Of a stretch of 64,000 bases of DNA, positions 8,856 to 17,645 are shown piece after piece; within the stretch, counting starts at the first letter, position 1; the number at the start of each line of letters is the position of its first letter. The notes under the pieces are model-generated. The model did no database searches and was not told where the DNA came from. It saw nothing but the letters and a program-made list of their open reading frames with translations. The position numbers were made by a program, and so were the translations under genes. The DNA comes from Streptomyces sp. NBC_00358 (lineage in GTDB: Bacteria; Actinomycetota; Actinomycetes; Streptomycetales; Streptomycetaceae): NCBI RefSeq assembly GCF_036099295.1, contig NZ_CP107976.1, positions 682,001 through 746,000 of the forward strand, given 5' to 3'.

Positions 8856-9274
8856 GGGCCCCCCGGTTCGCGGAGTTCCAGGAGGGCTCCGGCGGGGGCG
8901 ACGGCCGTACGGGCCCGGGGGCCCAGGACCTCGACGGTCTGCTCGACGGTCACGAGGGAGCCGTCGACGACGGTGACGCGGCCGGCGCAGCGCACGGTCT
9001 CTCCGGCGAACACCGGCCGTGCGAAACGGAAGTGCAGGCGGCGCAGGACACAGGCCGGGCCGAGCCAGTCGAGGAGCTGTTCGGCGAGCAGTGCCCCGAA
9101 GACCTGTCCGTCCACGACGGGGGCGGCCAGGCCTCTGGCGTTGGCGTGCGCGGTGTCGTAGTGCAGCCGGTGCCAGTCCCAGGTGGCGCCCGCGTAGGCG
9201 ACCAGTCGGGTGAGCGGGAAAGACCTCTCCAGGGGTGGCACGACGGCCCCGGGCAGCAGTTGGGGTCCGGTCAC
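8852..9274 (-). CDS. MaoC-like hotdog hydratase (ChsH1-like)
   Basis: A 140-residue hotdog-fold protein starting at GTG 9274 and overlapping both neighbours by 4 bp. It shows the MaoC hydratase elements YAGATWDWHRLHYD (the W-x-x-x-H active-site region) and the central VVDGQVFGALLAEQL helix, but lacks a second hotdog. Together with the next gene upstream (9271-9783) it probably forms a heteromeric enoyl-CoA hydratase, as ChsH1 with ChsH2 in actinobacterial steroid side-chain degradation, feeding the Ltp-DUF35 aldolase encoded next. The substrate is inferred only as an enoyl-CoA. Confidence 0.82.
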   Translation of the reverse strand: MTGPQLLPGAVVPPLERSFPLTRLVAYAGATWDWHRLHYDTAHANARGLAAPVVDGQVFGALLAEQLLDWLGPACVLRRLHFRFARPVFAGETVRCAGRVTVVDGSLVTVEQTVEVLGPRARTAVAPAGALLELREPGGP

Positions 9275-9783
9275 CGGGGCTCCTCGGGCGACAGTGAGAC
9301 GTGCAGGACGGTCTCCTCGTTCTCGGCGAGCGGGGTGCCGTACTGGTCGGTGTAGGCGCAGCGCGAGGTGACGGTGAGCAGCGGGCGGCCGTCGGCGGTG
9401 GTGCGTTCGCCGAGGGAGAGGAGGGTCCAGGTGGCGGTGACCCGGACGCCGGGACCGACGGGCCGGTGGAAGGTGTACGTGTGCGAGCCGCGCACGGTGG
9501 CGGTGTGCGGGATGCGGATGCCCCAGGTGTGTCCCGCGTAGCCGTCCTCGTCGGGCGGCAGGCCGGTGTACTGGTTGGTCTCGCAGATCAGGGTCGGCGG
9601 TGCGATCACGTCGGGGTGGCCCTGCGCACGGGCGTAACCGGCGTCCGTCCACAGGGGGTTGGTGTCGCCCACGGCTGTCGCGAAGTAGCGCAGGGCGGCG
9701 CGGCCGAGCGGTTCGGGTGCCGTGTAGACGGCGGTGCGGCCGACGAGGGCGCGCAGTTCGTCGGTGAGCAGGGTGCTGGTCAT
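9271..9783 (-). CDS. MaoC N-terminal-like (FAS1-type dehydratase domain) hydratase subunit
   Basis: A 170-residue protein from ATG 9783, which overlaps the RidA gene stop. The segments ALRYFATAVGDTNPLWTD and PPTLICETNQYTG match the non-catalytic hotdog half (MaoC_dehydratas_N / FAS1-like) that partners a catalytic MaoC subunit. It ends in a 4-bp overlap with the catalytic MaoC gene, so the two are translationally coupled and likely one complex. It belongs to the enoyl-CoA hydration step that precedes the retro-aldolase. Confidence 0.8.
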   Translation of the reverse strand: MTSTLLTDELRALVGRTAVYTAPEPLGRAALRYFATAVGDTNPLWTDAGYARAQGHPDVIAPPTLICETNQYTGLPPDEDGYAGHTWGIRIPHTATVRGSHTYTFHRPVGPGVRVTATWTLLSLGERTTADGRPLLTVTSRCAYTDQYGTPLAENEETVLHVSLSPEEPR

Positions 9784-10937
9784 CGGCCTCCTTCGGGCAG
9801 GTCCCCGGGCGCGAGGGCGGACGCGGGCAGGACCGCGGTGGGGAACACCTCGATGAGGAACTCGCGGCGGAGCAGTGCCGCGCAGCCTGCGGTGGTGACG
9901 GCCGGGCGGGCGCCGGGTCCCAGCGCCCCGGCACGGGCTTCGGCCCATGGGTCGGCCGAGGTCGCGGTGGTCCCCGCGGGCGAGGCGGAGTCGGCGCGGG
10001 CGGTCGGGGCGAGGGCGGTCGGGCAGAGGAACTCCTGTGTGTGCACGAGGTCTTCGGGTCCGCCGCCTGCCGCCTCGATCACGGTGCGCACCGCGCGGTA
10101 GATCGCGTGGGTCTGGGCGGCCGGGTCACCGGCGTGCAGGGCCTGCTGGGTGTCCATGTCGAGTGCGGCGAAGCCGGACATGTGGAGGGTGCGGCCCGCG
10201 CGCACACCGGGGCTGTAGGTGAGGGTGTCGTAGCGCCGCCAGCCGGGATTGACGGCGGTGAGGGGGTGGCGGGAGGCCGTGACGTCGAGGGCGACCAGGA
10301 CGCCCGGGGCATGCAGCCGGGACATGAGGATGCCGCCCGCTCCGGGGAACACCCCTGCCCCGCCGAGCAGTTCGCGGCGCGGGCCCGCGCAGAGCGGATA
10401 GGCGCGGCGGGTGGCGGGGGTGGAGTAGTCGTAGGTGGTGACCGCGTGGTCGAGGCTGAGGCCGGCTCCGCGCAGCAGTCGGTCGGCGGTGCGCAGGCAG
10501 TGGGCGTACTGGCGCGGGAAGTCGCCCGGGTGGGCGAGGTCCCCGTGCGGGTCGAGCGGCAGGACGGTCGGGAGGACGACCGTCCCGTCCCGTGCCTCGC
10601 GCAGACCCGCGGGCAACGATCGGCCGCCGCCGGGGTCGAGGCGGGCGGCGAGCGCGAAGTGGGCGCCCGCGGGCAGCGTTTCGCTGATGACCGTGGTACG
10701 TGCCGGACGGTGGGACTCCAGCAACTCCGCGAGCGCGGCGGCGAGTTCGTCCCGGGCTTCGAGTGCCGCCACACCGACGAACTCCGTGAGGTGGACGATG
10801 TCGCCGGGGACGCCACCGCGTTCGCGCAGCAGCCGCGCCAGCCGTTCGCACACGGCGCGGGCCTGCGCGGCCGGACCGTCGTCCTCGGACGGTGCCACGG
10901 CGGTGAGGCGGGTGGTGGGGCGGACCGGGGCGCTCAT
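9780..10937 (-). CDS. Tandem RidA/YjgF-family protein
   Basis: A 385-residue protein from ATG 10937. The C-terminal half carries a clear RidA domain (residues about 235-375: YSPGVRAGRTLHMSGF, AAQTHAIYRAVRTVIEAAGG, DLVHTQEFL). The N-terminal half has a second, more diverged RidA-like unit (AQARAVCERLARLLRERGG, DIVHLTEFV). RidA proteins are trimeric deaminases of enamines and imines. In a catabolic operon this could clear reactive 2-aminoacrylate-like or enamine intermediates released from a nitrogen heterocycle. It overlaps its neighbours by 4 bp on each side. Confidence 0.8.
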   Translation of the reverse strand: MSAPVRPTTRLTAVAPSEDDGPAAQARAVCERLARLLRERGGVPGDIVHLTEFVGVAALEARDELAAALAELLESHRPARTTVISETLPAGAHFALAARLDPGGGRSLPAGLREARDGTVVLPTVLPLDPHGDLAHPGDFPRQYAHCLRTADRLLRGAGLSLDHAVTTYDYSTPATRRAYPLCAGPRRELLGGAGVFPGAGGILMSRLHAPGVLVALDVTASRHPLTAVNPGWRRYDTLTYSPGVRAGRTLHMSGFAALDMDTQQALHAGDPAAQTHAIYRAVRTVIEAAGGGPEDLVHTQEFLCPTALAPTARADSASPAGTTATSADPWAEARAGALGPGARPAVTTAGCAALLRREFLIEVFPTAVLPASALAPGDLPEGGR

Positions 10938-12595
10938 GGAGTCCGCCGCTCGAAGGAGGCGGCGATGGCCGCCGTGAGGTCGAGGATCCGGGCGAGGGTC
11001 GGTTCGCGGTCGATGTGCAGGACACGTTCGGCGAGTTCGCGGGTGAGGGCGTTCTCTCCGCCGGCGTTGGCGTGGAATTTCACCAGCACCTCCTCGGTCG
11101 GGGGCGGGGGGTGGTGGCCGCCGGGGACCTCGGCGGACAGCTCACTTCCGTCCGTGGTGCGGAGCCGGATTCGGCCGGGGGCCTCCGCGGCGGGGCCCGG
11201 CCAGGGGCGTTCGCGGTGGGTGACGCGGGCGGCCAGCGCGGCGGCGTCCGGGCGCGCACCGGCCGGACGGTCGTAGGAGTCGAGTGTGACCCGGCCGTCC
11301 AGCAGCATCAGGGCCGTGGAGTACGGGAGCGCGAACTTCGCCTCGTAGGCGGTGCGCGGTGCCTGGCGCGGGCCGGCGGGCTCGCACACGACGGGCACCG
11401 CACCGGGGGGAACGTCGACGACGGCGGACGCCGGTTCGGCGCCGGCGAGGCGGCCGTGCAGGACGCGTGCGGCGTCGAGAGCGGGGTGCATGAGCCGGCA
11501 GCAGGGGTGCCGCTTGGCGGCGACGGCGGGCGCGTGCCACATCTCGCCGAGGTCGCCCGCGGCCTCGGCGGCGGTGACGGGATGTCCGGCCAGCGCCGCG
11601 AACACGCCGTAACGGCCCTCCAGGACGGTGGCCGGGCCCTCGGCTCCGGCGGTGGCGAGGCGGAGGGCGACGAGTCCGGCGTGCGCGGCGAGGCCGGGGT
11701 GCAGGGTCTTGGTGTCGCTGCCCGCATCGAGGAATTCGAGGAGTCCTCCCGCGCTGCTGCCCGCGAGGCCGAGCGCGTGGGTGAGCACAGGGGCACTCGT
11801 GCCGTGCAGGACCGCCGCGGTGACGGGCGCGGCGAACACGCTCGCGACCTGGGTGGCGTGCACACCGCGGGCGTGGAAGCGGTACGGGGCGGCGAGGCCC
11901 ACCCGGACCGCGGTCTCGTATCCCGCGGCGGCGGCGGTCAGGACGCGGGCGCCGGTGGCGGTGGTGTGCTGCGCGGTGCTCAGCAGTGCGGGGAGCACGG
12001 CGGCCGTGGCGTGGACGAGTGCGCCGGGGTGGGTGTCGTCGAAGTCGAGGGCGTGCACGAGTGCGCCGGTGGCCAGTGCGGCGGCGGGTACGCCGATCAG
12101 GGCGGTGCTGCCGGGGACCGCCGCTTCCGGAGGGCCGCCGAGTCCCCGGGCGACGGCCAGCGCGGGACGGGCCGCGTCCTTCCGCAGTCCGGCGAGCAGA
12201 CAGCCGACGCCGTCCAGCAGTTGTCGGCGCACGGCGCGGCGGACCACGCTGGGCACCTGGTCCAGGGTCAGCCGGCCCGCCCAGTCGGCGATGCGGGCGG
12301 CGGCCGGAACCGTTTCGGCGTCCTGAGTGCCGAGCGGGTGAGGGTGCCCGTGCGGGTGAGGGTGCGGATGGCGCTGGTGACCGGCCGCACCGGGGCGGTG
12401 CGCGCAGGCGTGGTTCGGACCGGAGGGACCAGGAGGGCCCTCGGGATCGGGCGCAGCCGCCCCGGACGGGTCCGCCGAACCGTCGGGGGCGGTTCGGGAG
12501 GCGTCGGAAGGAGCGGAGCGCGAGGCGGGATCGCGGGTGTCCGACGCCGCGGGGGCGGTTTCGGGGTCGCGGCCGTTCGCGGTGGTCTCAGGCAC
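10934..12595 (-). CDS. MmgE/PrpD family protein, copy 2, with His-rich N-terminal tail
   Basis: A 553-residue protein from GTG 12595. Residues 1-95 form a low-complexity, acidic and Pro/Ser-rich tail with a histidine cluster (HQRHPHPHPHGHPHP, about residues 73-87). The remainder is a complete MmgE/PrpD fold with LVHALDFDDTHPGALVH and AKRHPCCRLMHP segments. It is a paralogue of the 2895-4529 gene but diverged, so it probably acts on a different di- or tricarboxylic intermediate. The His-rich tail could bind divalent metal. The gene overlaps the CoA-transferase gene by 8 bp. Confidence 0.87.
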   Translation of the reverse strand: MPETTANGRDPETAPAASDTRDPASRSAPSDASRTAPDGSADPSGAAAPDPEGPPGPSGPNHACAHRPGAAGHQRHPHPHPHGHPHPLGTQDAETVPAAARIADWAGRLTLDQVPSVVRRAVRRQLLDGVGCLLAGLRKDAARPALAVARGLGGPPEAAVPGSTALIGVPAAALATGALVHALDFDDTHPGALVHATAAVLPALLSTAQHTTATGARVLTAAAAGYETAVRVGLAAPYRFHARGVHATQVASVFAAPVTAAVLHGTSAPVLTHALGLAGSSAGGLLEFLDAGSDTKTLHPGLAAHAGLVALRLATAGAEGPATVLEGRYGVFAALAGHPVTAAEAAGDLGEMWHAPAVAAKRHPCCRLMHPALDAARVLHGRLAGAEPASAVVDVPPGAVPVVCEPAGPRQAPRTAYEAKFALPYSTALMLLDGRVTLDSYDRPAGARPDAAALAARVTHRERPWPGPAAEAPGRIRLRTTDGSELSAEVPGGHHPPPPTEEVLVKFHANAGGENALTRELAERVLHIDREPTLARILDLTAAIAASFERRTP

Positions 12596-13820
12596 CGAAG
12601 GCCCCCTCGTCGTGAAGCCCGGCGATGCGGCTCTCCTCGTATCCGAGGATCTCGCTCAGGACCGCACCCGTGTGTTCACCGCGCAGCGGTGCCCGTCGGT
12701 GGGACGGGGCGGGCGGGCCGGTGCGTACCGGGCTGAGCAGGTTGCGGACGGTGCCGAAGTGGGGATGGCTGGTCTCGGCGACGAGTCCGCGGGCCGCGGT
12801 GTGGGGGTCGGCGAGGGCTTCGGCGACGGTGTTGACGGGCCCGCAGGGCACGCCCGCGTCGGTGAGCCGCTGGACCCAGGTGGCGGCGGACTGTCCGGCG
12901 AAGAGCTTCTCCAGCTCCGGGATCAGTTCGTCGCGGTGGGTGCGGCGTCCCTCGAAGGTGCCGTACGCGTGGTCGCCGCGCGCCCATTCGGGGTGATCCA
13001 GCAGGACCGCGAGGCGCTGCCAGAACTTCTCCTTGGCGCAGCCCACGACGATCCAGGCGTCGCGGGCCCGGAACGCCTGGAACGGGACGAGCGAGGGATG
13101 CGCGGAGTGCCGGGTCCTGGTCGGGGTGAAACCCGCGTTGAGATGCCAGACGCCCGGGTAGGTGAGCAGGCTCAGCGCCGTGTCGTACAGGGAGACGTCG
13201 CAGTCGAGGCCCCGGCCGTCGCGGCGGGCGGCGTGCAGGCCGGCCAGCAGGGCGAGCGCGGCGACGAAACCCCCGGAGTAGTCCACGAGGGAGAGACCGG
13301 ACTTGGCGGGCGGCCCCCCGGGTTCGCCGGTGAGATCCATCCAGCCCGCGAGGCCTTGCAGGATGTAGTCGTAGCCGGGCTGCGCGGACCGGGGTCCGGT
13401 CATGCCGAAGCCGGTGAGGGAGCAGCAGACGATCGCCGGGTTCAGATGCTTGAGGGTGTCGTACGTGATGCCGATGCGCTCCGGGACATCGCCCCGCAGG
13501 TTGGAGTAGACCGCGTCGCTGTGCCGGACGAGGTCCTCGAACACCGCCCGGCCCGCGGGATGGCCGAGGTCGAGGGAGACACTTCGCTTGTTGCGGTTGA
13601 ACGCCTCGAAGAACAGCGAGTCCTCGCCGTGCTGGTGGGGCGGCACATAGCGGCCCACGTCACCACCGGCGCCCGGGTCCTCGATCTTGATGACGTCGGC
13701 GCCGAGGTCGGCGAGGTGCAGGGTGCCGAACGGGCCCGCCCCGTACTGCTCGACCGCGAGGACCCGCACGTCCGCCAGCGGACGCGGGACGGGGCCCTCG
13801 GAGGGCGTCGGCGGGCTCAC
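12588..13820 (-). CDS. CaiB/BaiF family CoA-transferase, copy 2
   Basis: A 410-residue class III CoA-transferase from ATG 13820. It has VRVLAVEQYGAGPFGT near the N-terminus, GADVIKIEDPG, NRNKRSVSLDLG, and the candidate catalytic aspartate in GLSLVDYSGG. It is embedded between the LLM oxidoreductase gene and MmgE/PrpD copy 2. The operon also encodes an itaconyl-CoA-hydratase-like protein and a CitE-type lyase, which together match activation, hydration and cleavage of itaconate/mesaconate-type acids. The acid activated here is therefore probably a branched unsaturated dicarboxylate. Confidence 0.9.
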   Translation of the reverse strand: MSPPTPSEGPVPRPLADVRVLAVEQYGAGPFGTLHLADLGADVIKIEDPGAGGDVGRYVPPHQHGEDSLFFEAFNRNKRSVSLDLGHPAGRAVFEDLVRHSDAVYSNLRGDVPERIGITYDTLKHLNPAIVCCSLTGFGMTGPRSAQPGYDYILQGLAGWMDLTGEPGGPPAKSGLSLVDYSGGFVAALALLAGLHAARRDGRGLDCDVSLYDTALSLLTYPGVWHLNAGFTPTRTRHSAHPSLVPFQAFRARDAWIVVGCAKEKFWQRLAVLLDHPEWARGDHAYGTFEGRRTHRDELIPELEKLFAGQSAATWVQRLTDAGVPCGPVNTVAEALADPHTAARGLVAETSHPHFGTVRNLLSPVRTGPPAPSHRRAPLRGEHTGAVLSEILGYEESRIAGLHDEGAFGA

Positions 13821-14908
13821 GCGCGCACCTCCCTGATGAAATCGATGACCGCGGCCTGGGCGGCGCGGATCTCCCGCGGCTCCAGCCCGTGGACGGGCGG
13901 GCCGAGCTTGACGGAGTCGGCCACCGCCGCGTACTCGGTGAGCCGTTCCGCCACCTCCTCGGGAGTACCGGTGAGGGCCAGGGCCCGTGTCATGTCGGGG
14001 TCGACGACATGGCCGAGCCGGTCGGCGCGGGCGCCCGCGCCGCGGAACTCCTCGACGACGCGCCGCTGCGCGGCTTCGAGCCCGTGCGCGGCGAACAGCG
14101 GGCCGTAGGTGCGGACCGACGCGTAGAAGCCGAGGCCGCCCGCGGCCAGCCGGTGGGCGCGACGGGGATCGGGGTCGATCGCGCAGCAGGCGGAGGCGAT
14201 GACCTCGAACCCGTCGAGGCCGCCGTCGGCCGCCGCCCTGCCGTCCGGTCGGGGGGCGGCCGGTGCGGGTGGGCGACGGGCGCGGCCTTCGGCGAGTCCG
14301 GGCAGGACGGTGTCCTTGAGGTGGGCGGGTGAGCCCAGTTCGTGGCCGATCCAGCCGTCCGCGATCTCACCGGCGAGGCGGGTCATCGCGGGTCCGACGG
14401 CGGCGAGATGGACCGGGATGCGCGGACGCAGCGGCGGGAAGGGGCGGCGGTAGCCGCGGATGCGGACGCCGGTGACGTCGCCGCCCGCCTCGATCGTGCC
14501 GCCGTCCGCGCACGCGGCGGTGAACGCCCGGATGCAGGCGACGGTCTCCCGCAGCCGTCGTACGGGCGGGTCGAAGGCGGTGCGGTGCCAGTCCTCGTTG
14601 AGCCGCCGGACGCCGCTGCCGAGCCCCAGGACGAAACGGCCCGCGCTGAGTTCGTCGAGGTCGAGCGCCTCCAGCGCGGTGGTGAGCGGGCTGCGGACGA
14701 AGGCGAGCGCGACGGCGGTGCCCACCCGGGCCGGGCCGGCGACGGGGGCGAGCGCGGCCGCCGTGATCGTGGCGCTGCGGTGCAGTTCCCCCGCCCACAA
14801 GGTGTCCGCGCCCGCTTCGCGTGCCGCGCGTCCGGCGGCCACCAGTTCGTCGAGGGTCTCCCCCCACGGGGCGTAGCCGATCCGCGGCAGCGGCCGGGGC
14901 GCGCTCAC
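13817..14908 (-). CDS. LLM-class (luciferase-like) flavin oxidoreductase
   Basis: A 363-residue luciferase-like protein, start GTG 14908 overlapping the upstream MaoC gene. The TIM-barrel pattern of the F420/FMN-dependent LLM family is evident: IGYAPWGETLDELVAAGRAAREAGADTL at the start, TAVALAFVRSPLTTA, and LDELSAGRFVLGLGSG (the phosphate-binding GLGSG). A C-terminal extension after about residue 200 is Pro/Ala-rich, then returns to fold. It could be an F420-dependent reductase or a flavin monooxygenase for a fragment of the substrate. The cofactor cannot be decided by eye. Confidence 0.87.
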   Translation of the reverse strand: MSAPRPLPRIGYAPWGETLDELVAAGRAAREAGADTLWAGELHRSATITAAALAPVAGPARVGTAVALAFVRSPLTTALEALDLDELSAGRFVLGLGSGVRRLNEDWHRTAFDPPVRRLRETVACIRAFTAACADGGTIEAGGDVTGVRIRGYRRPFPPLRPRIPVHLAAVGPAMTRLAGEIADGWIGHELGSPAHLKDTVLPGLAEGRARRPPAPAAPRPDGRAAADGGLDGFEVIASACCAIDPDPRRAHRLAAGGLGFYASVRTYGPLFAAHGLEAAQRRVVEEFRGAGARADRLGHVVDPDMTRALALTGTPEEVAERLTEYAAVADSVKLGPPVHGLEPREIRAAQAAVIDFIREVRA

Positions 14909-15465
14909 GGGGTGTCGTCCAGGCCGAGCGGTGCTGCGGCCCGGGGGCGGTGGCGGTCCGCGGGGAGCACGCCGCGCTTGTGGACGTAGAAGGTGCGGCG
15001 GAACGAACACACCTGCTCGCCGCGCTGGTTGAGGGTCCGGGTGCGGACGGTGACGAGGCCGGCTGCCGGTCGTGAGGCGGATTCGCGGGTCGTCAGGACG
15101 ATCGACTCGGACCAGAGGGTGTCGCCCGCGAACACCGGGGCGGTCATCCTGACGTCCTCCCATCCGAGATTGGCGAAGGCGTTCCGGGTGAGGTCGGTGA
15201 CGCTCTGTCCGACCGCGACGGCCAGCGTCAGGGTGGAGACGACGAGGGACCGGCCGAACTCGCTGTGCCCGGCGTACACCTCGTTGAAGTGCATCTCGCT
15301 GGTGTTCATCGTCAGCAGCGTGAACCACGTGTTGTCCGCCTCGCTGAGGGTGCGGCCCAGCGGATGCTCGTAGATGTCGCCGACCGCGAAGTCCTCGTAG
15401 AAGCGTCCGCTCCAGCCGGGGCGAACGGTGCCGGTGGCCCGGCCGGTGCCCGATGACGGGCTCAT
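14905..15465 (-). CDS. MaoC-family hydratase resembling itaconyl-/mesaconyl-CoA hydratase
   Basis: A 186-residue hotdog protein from ATG 15465, the first gene of the minus operon. It carries the signature of the mesaconyl/itaconyl-CoA hydratase subgroup: TLSEADNTWFTLLTMNTSEMHFN, EFGRSLVVSTLTLAVAVGQSV and NLGWEDVRMTAPVFAGDTL (shown in parts of the family consensus). The subgroup hydrates unsaturated dicarboxylyl-CoAs to citramalyl-type CoAs, which CitE lyases then split. The gene lies behind regulon operator K. This gene, the CoA-transferase and the CitE gene form the most informative trio of the left arm. Confidence 0.85.
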   Translation of the reverse strand: MSPSSGTGRATGTVRPGWSGRFYEDFAVGDIYEHPLGRTLSEADNTWFTLLTMNTSEMHFNEVYAGHSEFGRSLVVSTLTLAVAVGQSVTDLTRNAFANLGWEDVRMTAPVFAGDTLWSESIVLTTRESASRPAAGLVTVRTRTLNQRGEQVCSFRRTFYVHKRGVLPADRHRPRAAAPLGLDDTP

Positions 15466-15603
15466 ACGGATCCTCCCCCTGGGCCGGATCCGGCCCGGAC
15501 GCGGTGACCGCGGCTGGCCCTCAACTCCGCCTGTGCGCAGGCGTTTCGAGGCTCTCGCCGCGGCCAACCCTAGGAGCACGCACGAGAGAGCGTCAAGGGC
15601 CTT

Positions 15604-15628
15604 GTTTCCCTATGCGTTCCACTGTTTC
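15604..15628 (-). promoter_or_regulatory. Regulon operator K upstream of the ten-gene minus operon
   Basis: Read on the minus strand the element is GAAAC-AGT-GGAAC-N7-GAAAC; the middle half-site is mutated (GGAAC for GTTTC) but spacing is identical to the others. It lies 139 bp upstream of the MaoC start at 15465. The 504-bp gap 15466-15969 contains this site and operator E, and no convincing gene. Confidence 0.5.
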
Positions 15629-15718
15629 CATCAATGCACGCGCGCTCACCCGTCCGGAAGCCGCTCCTCCGACCGGCCGACGCACCACCGGTTTTACGGG
15701 AGCGAAACGGTGCGCCCC

Positions 15719-15787
15719 TTGACACGACTACCGGCCTGGCGCTGTATTTGAGCGACGTTTTCGAAACACAGTTTCACTCAAGGAAAC
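15719..15787 (+). promoter_or_regulatory. Promoter and regulon operator E of the secreted module
   Basis: TTGACA at 15719-15724, an 18-bp spacer, and TGTATT at 15743-15748 form a good sigma-70-type promoter. The 25-bp element GAAAC-ACA-GTTTC-N7-GAAAC follows at 15763-15787, about +8 to +32, a typical repressor position. The first gene starts at 15970. Confidence 0.7.
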
Positions 15788-15969
15788 GAGCGGCCGGATT
15801 TTTCCGGACGCTTCGCCCGACCGGGCGCCCCGCACCCGGCAACGGCAGGTCCGGCGAGCGCCTCCGCCGGAACGGGTGTCCGGCCACCAGGACGTCCGCT
15901 CCGAGGGCGGCACCGTTCCCGACACCACCGACGCGCCTGCGCGCACCCGCTCCACGAAAGGAGCGCTCC

Positions 15970-17589
15970 ATGAAACACCCGTACCCCGGGCCCGCCCCGA
16001 GACGAGGCGGGGCCGCCCTCGCCGCACTCGTCGTCGCGGCGGCCGGTTCCCTCGTCCTCGGCGGGTCGTCCCCGGCGTCCGCCGGCAGCGCCTCCGTGTC
16101 GTACGACTGCGTCTTCAGCACGTCGCACTCGCAGTTCACCACGACGGCGACCCTCACGGCTCCGGCCACCGCGGCCGCCGGGGAGAGCGTCGACGTCACC
16201 CTCGACCTGAACGACGCGGGTCCCGCGAACGGTCCCGTGGCGCTGCCCGCGAACAGCGTCGCGGCCTCGGCCCAGGTCCTCGTCTCCGGACAGGACCCCA
16301 TCACGCTCAGCGCGCCCGCCGCCCACCCCGCCATCCCCGCGAAGGGGATCATCCCGATCCCGGAACTGAGCGGGCACCTGACCGTCGCCCAGCCCGGCAG
16401 CGTCACCCTGACACCCGGTCAGATCACGCTCGACATCGCGAGTTACGGGCTCTCGCTGGCCTGCACGCTGCAGGGCGACGCCCCGGTGCTGCACACCATG
16501 ACGGTCACCCCCGCCGGAGGATCGGGCACGGCGTCGGTATCGAAGATCTCCGGCCGGCCGGCCGCCGACACGACCGGTGCCCGCCCGGGTGACACCGTGA
16601 CACTCGCCGGCACCGGCTGGACGCCCTCGGCGGCCGTCGGCACCGTGGAGCTGTGCTCGCTCACCGGAACCGACTGCTCCGGCACGGACATCAGCCCCGA
16701 CCTCACCGTGGACAGCACCGGGAAGCTCACCGGAACCGTCCTGGTCAAGGAGTCCGCGGCACCGGGACCGCACAGCCTCCACATCACCCAGAGCGGCATC
16801 ACCGCCACCCTGGTCCTGGGAGTGCTCGGCACCAGGACCCTCCAACTGAGCCCCTCCGGAGGCGGACCGGGCACGCCGACCACCGTCACGGGCGCGAGCT
16901 TCGACCCCGGGGACGAGGTCACCCTCACGCCCGTCGACGACACCGGCGCGGCCACCACGGACCTCGCGGTGACAGCACCGGTCGACGCCCGCGGGTCCTT
17001 CACCGCCACGCTCACCCCCTCGGCGGGCACCGTGAAGATCGTCGCGACCGAGCGGGACGGCACCGCCGCGGACTCCGCCGAGGCGGCCTGGGCGGCCGCG
17101 GCGAACGGCGGATCGAGCGAGCAGAACCTCAAGATCGTGGTCGCGGGCGGCGCACTGACGATGGCGCAGGAGCCCGGCGAGGTGACCTTCGAACCGGTCA
17201 CCGTGGACGGCACCGACCACACGTCCGCCGGCACGCTGCGCTCGGTCCAGGTCAAGGACTTCCGCGGCGGAACCCAGGGCTGGTCACTGGTGGGCACGGT
17301 CACCGACTTCCGCACCGCGTCCGGAGCGGTCATTCCGGCCGGACAACTGTCCTGGACACCGACCTGCGGTGTGCACACGGGAGCCGCCGCCGCCTCGACG
17401 GTCACGCCCGGTTCGCCGGGGCCGCTCAGCACGACCACTGCCGCCCCGCTCTGCACCCAGGCGGCGAGCACCGATCCGGCGTCCGTGACCGGTGGCCACT
17501 TCGACGCGGGCGCCGGACTCGCCCTCGACGTGCCGGCCATCACCCAGAGCGGTGCGTACGAGGCCGTACTCCGCCTCACGCTCTCCTGA
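15970..17589 (+). CDS. Secreted beta-rich repeat protein (DUF6801-like)
   Basis: A 539-residue exported protein from ATG 15970, with AAAGGAG (15957-15963) in front. The signal peptide runs to the ASA motif near residue 38. The N-terminal 150 residues (YDCVFSTSHSQFTTTATLTAP onward, with a later SLACTLQG) resemble the DUF6801 domain common in actinobacterial exoproteins. The middle has two Ig-like beta repeats (GDTVTLAGTGWTPSA and GTPTTVTGASFDPGDEVTLTP). The C-terminus is another beta domain, with no anchor visible. It heads the surface module behind operator E, so it is probably made with the catabolic enzymes, perhaps to bind a hydrophobic substrate. Confidence 0.8.
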   Translation: MKHPYPGPAPRRGGAALAALVVAAAGSLVLGGSSPASAGSASVSYDCVFSTSHSQFTTTATLTAPATAAAGESVDVTLDLNDAGPANGPVALPANSVAASAQVLVSGQDPITLSAPAAHPAIPAKGIIPIPELSGHLTVAQPGSVTLTPGQITLDIASYGLSLACTLQGDAPVLHTMTVTPAGGSGTASVSKISGRPAADTTGARPGDTVTLAGTGWTPSAAVGTVELCSLTGTDCSGTDISPDLTVDSTGKLTGTVLVKESAAPGPHSLHITQSGITATLVLGVLGTRTLQLSPSGGGPGTPTTVTGASFDPGDEVTLTPVDDTGAATTDLAVTAPVDARGSFTATLTPSAGTVKIVATERDGTAADSAEAAWAAAANGGSSEQNLKIVVAGGALTMAQEPGEVTFEPVTVDGTDHTSAGTLRSVQVKDFRGGTQGWSLVGTVTDFRTASGAVIPAGQLSWTPTCGVHTGAAAASTVTPGSPGPLSTTTAAPLCTQAASTDPASVTGGHFDAGAGLALDVPAITQSGAYEAVLRLTLS

Positions 17590-17626
17590 AGGATCGTCAT
17601 ATCGGCTTTGCTGCATGGCGGTTGGC

Positions 17627-17645
17627 GGCGTGGAGGACCCACGCC
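17627..17645 (+). terminator. Small hairpin between the first two secreted genes
   Basis: GGCGTGG (17627-17633) pairs with CCACGCC (17639-17645) over a 5-nt loop. It lies in the 131-bp gap after the DUF6801-like gene and could attenuate read-through to the next gene, lowering expression of the membrane proteins relative to the exoprotein. Confidence 0.35.

Noticed and set aside
4839..9161. Plus-strand open frame of 1440 codons across the CitE, acyl-CoA dehydrogenase and Ltp genes
   Set aside because: Shadow of minus-strand genes that have complete domain motifs; the translation is repetitive and arginine/glycine-rich.
15634..15969. N-terminal extension of the DUF6801-like protein to 15634
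   Set aside because: It would run through the promoter and operator E; ATG 15970 has a ribosome site and begins a proper signal peptide.
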